The notes beneath the pieces are model-generated. The model saw only the letters and a list, made by a program, of their open reading frames with translations. It had not been told where the DNA came from and ran no database searches. A stretch of 64,000 nt of DNA from Vicia villosa (lineage: Eukaryota; Streptophyta; Magnoliopsida; Fabales; Fabaceae). Positions 59,601 to 64,000 of this stretch are shown here, piece by piece. The translations under genes and the position numbers were made by a program. The stretch lies in contig NC_081181.1 of NCBI RefSeq assembly GCF_029867415.1, forward strand, positions 121,969,183-122,033,182. The letters are read 5' to 3'. Each line of letters opens with the position of its first letter. The first letter of the stretch is position 1.

Positions 59601-59606
59601 TTAATC
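50639..59606 (+). CDS. MORC: MORC-family (microrchidia) GHKL ATPase gene, nine exons visible, 3' part outside the window
   Basis: Plant MORC proteins are nuclear ATPases that compact chromatin, silence transposons, act with RNA-directed DNA methylation and affect immunity. Exons supported by frame, homology and GT-AG borders: 50639-50792, 51422-51560, 51825-52125, 52561-52744, 54646-54747, 54872-55198, 55282-55365, 55479-55637, 59523-59606. All join in phase with no stop (1534 nt). The ATP-binding motifs are in exons three and four: IAELVDNSRDA (Glu and Asn contacts), IDDGHGM and GRFGVGF. The S5-like half follows with LTQTANSRSIAFLSQSLNEG, EFSPFNKYLIGEKA, TQIYIWNLDEWGS, LDYSLRAYLEVIFL and QLEWDQANCGVFLYWHGRLIEAYKRVGGMIHNADVGRG in pieces. 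Exons before 50639 and the C-terminal coiled coil are not identified. The introns of about 1.9 and 3.9 kb hold transposon remains. I cannot assign the Arabidopsis paralogue. Confidence 0.9.
53009..53286. mobile_element. Stowaway-like MITE in the MORC intron
   Basis: The left end TTCCCTCTAGTCTCAATTGT and the right end GGTAGACTAGAGGAGTA form an imperfect inverted repeat around CTCTAGTC. Size is about 280 bp, with AT-rich flanks of TA type. No coding capacity. Confidence 0.6.
53287..54645. other. Remaining part of the 1.9-kb MORC intron
   Basis: AT-rich intron sequence. Around 53995-54030 a TATAGCGCCGCTATACCGCTATT stretch resembles the interior of the hAT MITE at 56610 and may be a fragment of that family. 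The intron ends at AATAATAG before exon 54646. Confidence 0.6.
56190..56310 (+). mobile_element. tRNA-derived SINE in the MORC intron
   Basis: The RNA polymerase III promoter is visible: box A TAGCCTAGTGG at 56199-56209 is a full match to the consensus, and box B GGTTCGAATCT at 56250-56260 has one mismatch. The boxes start 51 bp apart. A tRNA cloverleaf is not maintained, so this is a SINE head, not a tRNA gene. The 3' limit near GACTGAGCTGACTTA is approximate. Confidence 0.75.
56330..56500 (+). mobile_element. Possible small copia-type LTR remnant
   Basis: TGTTAAGTTAGTTATAAATG starts near 56349. A TGTATAAATACTC TATA box follows near 56416, then AATAATAAATCAATAA polyadenylation-like motifs and CATTCTTCATTCA near 56473-56485. 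This order resembles short copia LTRs, but no target duplication is found. Confidence 0.4.
56610..57300. mobile_element. hAT-type MITE, 691 bp, rich in palindromic GCGGC/CCGCTA motifs
   Basis: Ends are CTAGGTTGTTAAT and ATTGACAACCTAG, with ATTCTAAT at 56602-56609 and 57301-57308 as the 8-bp duplication. Both subterminal regions are packed with TAGCGG, CCGCTA and GCGGCGC motifs in both orientations, unlike the AT-rich intron around it. No protein is encoded. Confidence 0.88.
57340..57990 (-). mobile_element. Degenerate RTE-like LINE tail in the MORC intron
   Basis: The plus strand contains CAACAACAATAACAACCACC followed by TTTTATCCCACTAAATGGGATCGACTACAT, a sequence widely dispersed in dicot genomes. 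Read on the minus strand, it ends in TTGTTGTTGT, which is how RTE-type LINEs end. No open frame survives. Assignment rests on recalled similarity. Confidence 0.45.
57991..59522. other. Rest of the 3.9-kb MORC intron
   Basis: AT-rich, with no supported gene or element. It repeats the word CAATTTTG-AATCAGGA-TCTAG in degenerate form near 58600 and 59380. It ends in CCTAACTTTTGTAG before exon 59523. Confidence 0.6.
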
Positions 59607-59868
59607 GTATGTACCCTCTGATTGCATTAATACAAATACTATATTTTGGAATTGATTTACATGTATTAACCATTTGGAGCCTTTGAGAAAATAATGTGTT
59701 TGCTTGGATATTTTTATTAATCTGTGCTGCTTAGGTCTAGAAATGTATTTGTTGATTTCACAATCTGCCCAAATGATATGATATGATGTGCCTCTGTTAT
59801 ACACAACTGCAGTGGGTTAATTAATAGAGTAGTTTACAATATATGCTATTTCCTTTATCTTTCTATTC

Positions 59869-60038
59869 TGTTATGCTGAGCTGTCAGCTTGTTATGATGA
59901 GCTGTCAGTTTGTTACATTCCTCACAGCTATTCTGTTAGGATAACATGGCTATATATAGTAGCCCCTTGTATCATTGTTTAATTAGATACTACAATGAGA
60001 GTTTCTTTCAATTCTTTCTCTTATACCTAATTCTATCA
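59869..60038 (+). repeat. 5' LTR of the copia element
   Basis: 170 bp. A direct repeat of GAGCTGTCAG(C/T)TTGTTA is seen near 59878 and 59900. GGCTATATATAG near 59948 is the TATA box. The primer site TGGTATCTAGAGCTTAAG starts at 60039, complementary to initiator-Met tRNA with one extra base relative to the consensus. Confidence 0.8.
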
Positions 60039-60070
60039 TGGTATCTAGAGCTTAAGTTTTTTTTCGATCC

Positions 60071-63000
60071 ATGGAACCTTTATTCCCTTCCTCTCAGGTG
60101 AAGCTTTCTCACCTAATTTCTGTTAAGCTTGACGACAAGAATTTCAAACAGTGGAAGCAGCAGATTGATGGCGTCGTCCGTGGCCATCGTCTTCAACGCT
60201 TTGTTACTGTTCCGGTGATTCCGCCACCGTCTCCCTCAGATCCTGCATCTCACAGTGCGTTTCTTGAGTGGGAGCAACAGGATGCTCTCATCTGCACCTG
60301 GCTTCTCTCTACCATCTCCGATGCTCTTCTTCCTAAGCTCGTTGAATGCAAGCACGCGTGGCAGGTTTGGACAGAAGTTCATCGCTACTTTGATGTTCTT
60401 CTCTCCACCAAGGCTCGTCAACTCCGTTCAGAACTCCGACGCCTTACGAAGGGTTCACTAACGATTACCGAGCTTATGACGCGTTCACGAGAGATCAGTG
60501 AGTCGCTAACCTCCATTGGTGATCCTGTTCCTCTTCGTAACCTAATTGAGATTGTTCTTGATTCGCTACCTGAGGATTATGATTCTATCGTTGCCGCCGT
60601 CAATAGCAAAGATGACGTTAGTTCCTTGGAAGAATTGGAGTCTTCCTTGCTTGCTCATGAGTCGCGATTGGAGAAGCATCGCAAAGCTGCGATTGCAGAA
60701 CCGGCGACGGCGACGGTCAATCTCACTCAGGCAACACCTTCTCCGGCTCCGGTCGCTTCTGATCAAGTCGTCTCGGAGGCGTTTCCTCAAGGAACGAGTC
60801 ATGTTACCGCTAATGCTGAAAATCACTCCTATGGCGCACGTGGTGGTCGTTCTGGTCGCGGTGGTGGTCGTTTTGGCCGTGGTGGAGGTTTTTTTGGGAA
60901 ATCCACGTGTCAGATCTGTCACAAACCTGGTCATGATGCTTCAGTATGCTACTATCGTTATGCAAATTCCAGTGGTGCCAGTTATCCACATCAGCGAGCT
61001 TCTTTCAATCCGTTCCTTGTGGCTCCTCGTGCTGTTTATCCTGTGCAGCTTGCTTATGCTTCTCCCAGAGCTGCACCTCCCAGATCTTCTGCACCACAGG
61101 CCTTTTATGCAGGTACTGAAGCTAGCAGCGCAAACCAGTGGTGGTATCCTGACTCAGGAGCTTCTCATCATGTTACTCCTGATGCCTCTAATGTGTCTGA
61201 TTCTGCCTCTGTGCCTGGAACTGAACAAGTCTTCATAGGTAACGGCCAAGGTTTGTCCATCAACTCTGTAGGATCTATGTCTTTTCCCTTACCTCACAAA
61301 CCTCACCTATCTCTCACCCTTAGAAATCTCTTACATGTCCCTCCCATCACAAAAAATCTTATGAGTGTGAGCAAATTTGCTCAAGATAATGCTGTATTTT
61401 TTGAATTTCATCCTAAGTTTTGTGTTGTCAAATCTCAGGCTACTTCTGAAGTCTTACTCAGTGGTCTTGTTGGTGCTGATGGCCTCTATAAATTCTCCAA
61501 TCCTGCTGCTCCTCCGTTGTCCAAGTCTCTTTCCTCTTATAGTTCTAGCTATAGTTATCCTGCAACATACAATTGTAATACTCCCTATAGAACAGATTCT
61601 ATATCTCATTGTACTGAATCAGTTGAGAATCATACTACAAATCATTTGTCTCCTTGTAATGAATCTTGCAATTATAATGTTACAAGTTCCTTTTTCAATC
61701 CTTCTCTAAACTTTGCTACTGCCAGTACTGTTTTATCTTCCTCACACTCTAATAAAGCAACATCTATTGCATCCAATAAATATGTGCTTTGGCATACTAG
61801 GCTGGGACACCCCAACCATCATGCTCTTATTGAAATTTTTAAACTGTGTAATCTGTCCATTCCATCTAAACCCCCTGCAGAGTTATGTCATGCTTGCTGC
61901 ATTGGCAAGTCTCATAGACTTCCTTCTTCCTTATCTACCACATTTTACTCTCATCCCTTTGAGCTGGTTGTGTGTGATCTCTGGGGTCTTGCCCCTATGC
62001 AATCTTCCAGTGGTTATACCTACTTCCTAACATGTGTTGATGCCTTCTCTAGGTTTGTTTGGGTTTTTCCTCTCAAACTTAAGTCTGACACCATGGTTCA
62101 GTTTCTTCAGTTTAAGAAAATGGTCGAACTTCAGTTCAACTGTCCCATTAAATGTGTCCAAACTGATGGGGGAGGTGAATTTAGGCCTCTTACCTAGGGA
62201 TGTCAACGGGGCAGATATTGTTCGGAGGATGCTTCTCCACTCCCCGTCCCGCCCCCAAATTTAGTCCCCATCCCCAATCCCCGCCACGGGGGAATATTTC
62301 CCTCCATCCCCATCCCCACAGATCCCCACGGATATCCACGGAGATCGAATCTTAAGAAAATTTCTACACTTTTTGATCAAAACTATGACACTAGTATTTT
62401 GTTTTTTTTTCCGTATTTTTTAAAACGCATATATTTGCATCTTTATTTTATAAAAAAAATAAAATACATCTTGAATCAATAATAAATAAAAAAAGCAAAA
62501 GAACTTGATGTTGCTAATATTTTTTACGAAAAAATAAATAAATAGTAACATAACTTCTTGCTACCGTGCTTCCACTATTTTACTACCACAATACCGATGT
62601 CGTCCAGCGCAAGTGGTTGATTATGTGTGACAAATCAATAACTTCTAATGACTCTTCATTTTCTAATACATTGTAAAATTATATAATTATATAATATATA
62701 AAATATATAAATTAACATATATCTTCGGAGTCGGGGAATCCACGGGGACGGAGGATACTTTCCCAATCCCCGCCCCAAAGTGTTATCGGGGGAACTTTTC
62801 CCTCCATCCCCATCCCCACGGGGAAAAAAATCCCCAACTTCGGATCTCCGCACAGATATTCCCCACAGGGATCCCCAATAACAGATGCAATTGACATCCC
62901 TACTCTTACCAAATATCTCACAGATTTGGGGATTGTTCATAGATTTACTTGTCCCTATACACATCACCAAAATGGTCTTGTTGAACGTAAGCACAGGCAC

Positions 63001-64000
63001 ATTGTTGAGACTGGTCTCACACTCCTTGCCCAGTCTACTCTTCCCTTAAAATTCTGGGATCATGCCTTTGTCACAGCTGCATATCTCATCAACAGAATTC
63101 CTACTCCTACCCTTGATAATGTCTCACCTTATTTCAAACTGCTTCATAAAATCCCTGACTATACTACTCTTAAAGTCTTTGGATGTGCTTGCTATCCTTT
63201 TCTTCGTCCCTATAACTCTCATAAGCTTGATTTTAGATCTCAATTGTGTATTTTCCTTGGATACTCTACCTCTCATAAAGGTTATAAATGTCTTGCTTCA
63301 GATGGTCGTATTTTTATTTCCAAGGATGTTGTTTTCCATGAAGCAAATTTTCCTTATTCCACCTTATTTTCTCCTTCTAAATCTTTCTCTCTTCCTAATT
63401 CAGCATCCTCCTCCTCTCCCTCTCTCAGTTTTCCACCTGTTCCCTCTGCTCCCTCTACCCCTAGTCTTACTTCTTCTTCCTCAAATTCTGCTTTTACTCA
63501 GCCTAGCAGTCCCAATGTTCCTCATGTTTCTCCCATGTCTTCTTCCTCTTCCTCTGCTGCTCCCTCTAACAACTCTTCTTCTTCTTCTGGTCAGTAGCCT
63601 ATCCCTCAACCTCTAACAGCCATTCCCATAACCTCTTCTCCTTCTTCCTCTCCTGCCCTCATTCTCTCTGCTCCAGCTGAAGCTAGTACTCTTTCTCCCT
63701 CTTCTTCATATTCCTCTCCTTCAGTTGTACCTTCCCCTAGCCCTAGCCCTATCTCCAATCCTGCTGCCACAGCTTTACCTTCCATTCATCCTCAAAACAT
63801 CCACCCTATGCAAACTAGAGCCAAAAGAGGAATCACTCTCCCTAGACTTCACCCTACTCTATTATTAGCCCATCTTGAACCTCCATCAGTTGAGCAAGCC
63901 TTGGCTGCTCCTAACTGGTTTCAGGCCATGAAGGAAGAACATCAGGCACTGCTGAGAAATCAGACCTGAACTTTGGTGAAAGCTCCTGCTGGAAGGAAGC
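60071..64000 (+). pseudogene. Copia gag-pol, interrupted by a hAT MITE and two stops, 3' end outside
   Basis: The ATG at 60071 opens gag with LDDKNFKQWKQQIDG, the UBN2-type gag start. A glycine/arginine-rich run precedes the zinc knuckle CQICHKPGHDASVCYYRY at 60910-60963. The protease site is WYPDSGASHHVTPD at 61144. The integrase zinc region shows LWHTRLGHPNHHALIEIF near 61788 and CHACCIGKSHRLP near 61888. The first catalytic Asp lies in FLTCVDAFSRFVW, the second in QTDGGGEF. The MITE at 62195-62902 splits the integrase after this point. Downstream, HHQNGLVERKHRHI at 62965 supplies the Glu. In-frame stops follow: TAG at 63595-63597 and TGA at 63967-63969. Reverse transcriptase is just beginning at 63900 (APNWFQAM). 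Confidence 0.88.
62195..62902. mobile_element. hAT-type MITE, 708 bp, inserted in copia integrase
   Basis: Ends are TAGGGATGTCAA and TTGACATCCCTA. CTCTTACC occurs at 62187-62194 and again at 62903-62910 as an 8-bp duplication. Subterminal regions contain runs of CCCCATCCCC/GGGGATGGGG in inverted order. No protein is encoded, and open frames inside belong to its repetitive ends. Confidence 0.92.

Larger units (their letters stand above)
59869..64000 (+). mobile_element. Copia retrotransposon (Ale/Retrofit-like), 5' part, sense to MORC, cut by the window end
   Basis: LTR 59869-60038 (170 bp) starts TGTTATGCTGAG and ends TTCTATCA. A primer site, gag, protease and integrase follow. The reverse transcriptase region begins at the window end. 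It lies downstream of the last visible MORC exon, so probably in the next intron. The 3' LTR is outside. Confidence 0.85.

Noticed and set aside
60546..61238. 230-aa ORF overlapping copia gag
   Set aside because: Out-of-frame shadow of gag. Its Leu/Val/Arg-rich composition is a by-product of the coding frame.

Overview
This is plant nuclear DNA. Spliced exons with GT-AG introns, TG...CA long terminal repeats (LTRs) with 5-bp target duplications, LINEs, hAT/Harbinger/Stowaway-type elements and a tRNA-derived SINE are all visible. The Ogre/Tat-style Ty3-gypsy sequences (long LTRs, a gag of that group, a hypervariable 3' tandem array) and the plant-mobile-domain pseudogene suggest a legume, perhaps of the pea/vetch/clover group. 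That assignment is inference, not proof.

Layout. 1-7.3 kb: AT-rich DNA and a dead LINE that is split by an 1878-bp solo LTR with a CAGCT target duplication. 7.3-23.5 kb: a plant-mobile-domain pseudogene split by a long minus-strand solo LTR. That LTR holds a PIF/Harbinger element, which in turn holds an almost intact 8.2-kb Ty1-copia element (TSD GAGAG). 23.7-37.2 kb: a very young 13.5-kb gypsy element whose two 3708-bp LTRs look about 99.8% identical. It codes only for gag and carries a palindromic tandem array before the 3' LTR. 37.3-46.6 kb: a hAT element, a transposon-type ORF that lost its start codon, a second dead LINE with an internal tandem duplication, Stowaway MITEs, a third LTR and a foldback MITE. 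46.7-64 kb: the only clear host gene, a MORC-type GHKL ATPase on the + strand. Nine exons are visible and its 3' part lies outside the window. A minus-strand copia fragment, MITEs, a SINE, an RTE-like LINE tail and a sense-oriented copia element with a hAT MITE in its integrase sit in or beside it.

The host gene encodes an ATPase of a family known for silencing transposons; everything else is transposon or its debris. The most unusual signal is a shared pattern in the non-coding parts of LTR elements of different families. Short palindromic boxes occur as pairs exactly 21 bp apart (23 bp in one element), and the pairs often recur every 70-72 bp. The box differs between families (GTCGAC in two, ACCGGT-type in a third, TCGA hairpins in a fourth). 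Two of the LTRs carry the pairs at the same distance, about 610-620 bp, from their 5' end. This looks like a conserved spacing with an exchangeable sequence, and I know of no name for it.
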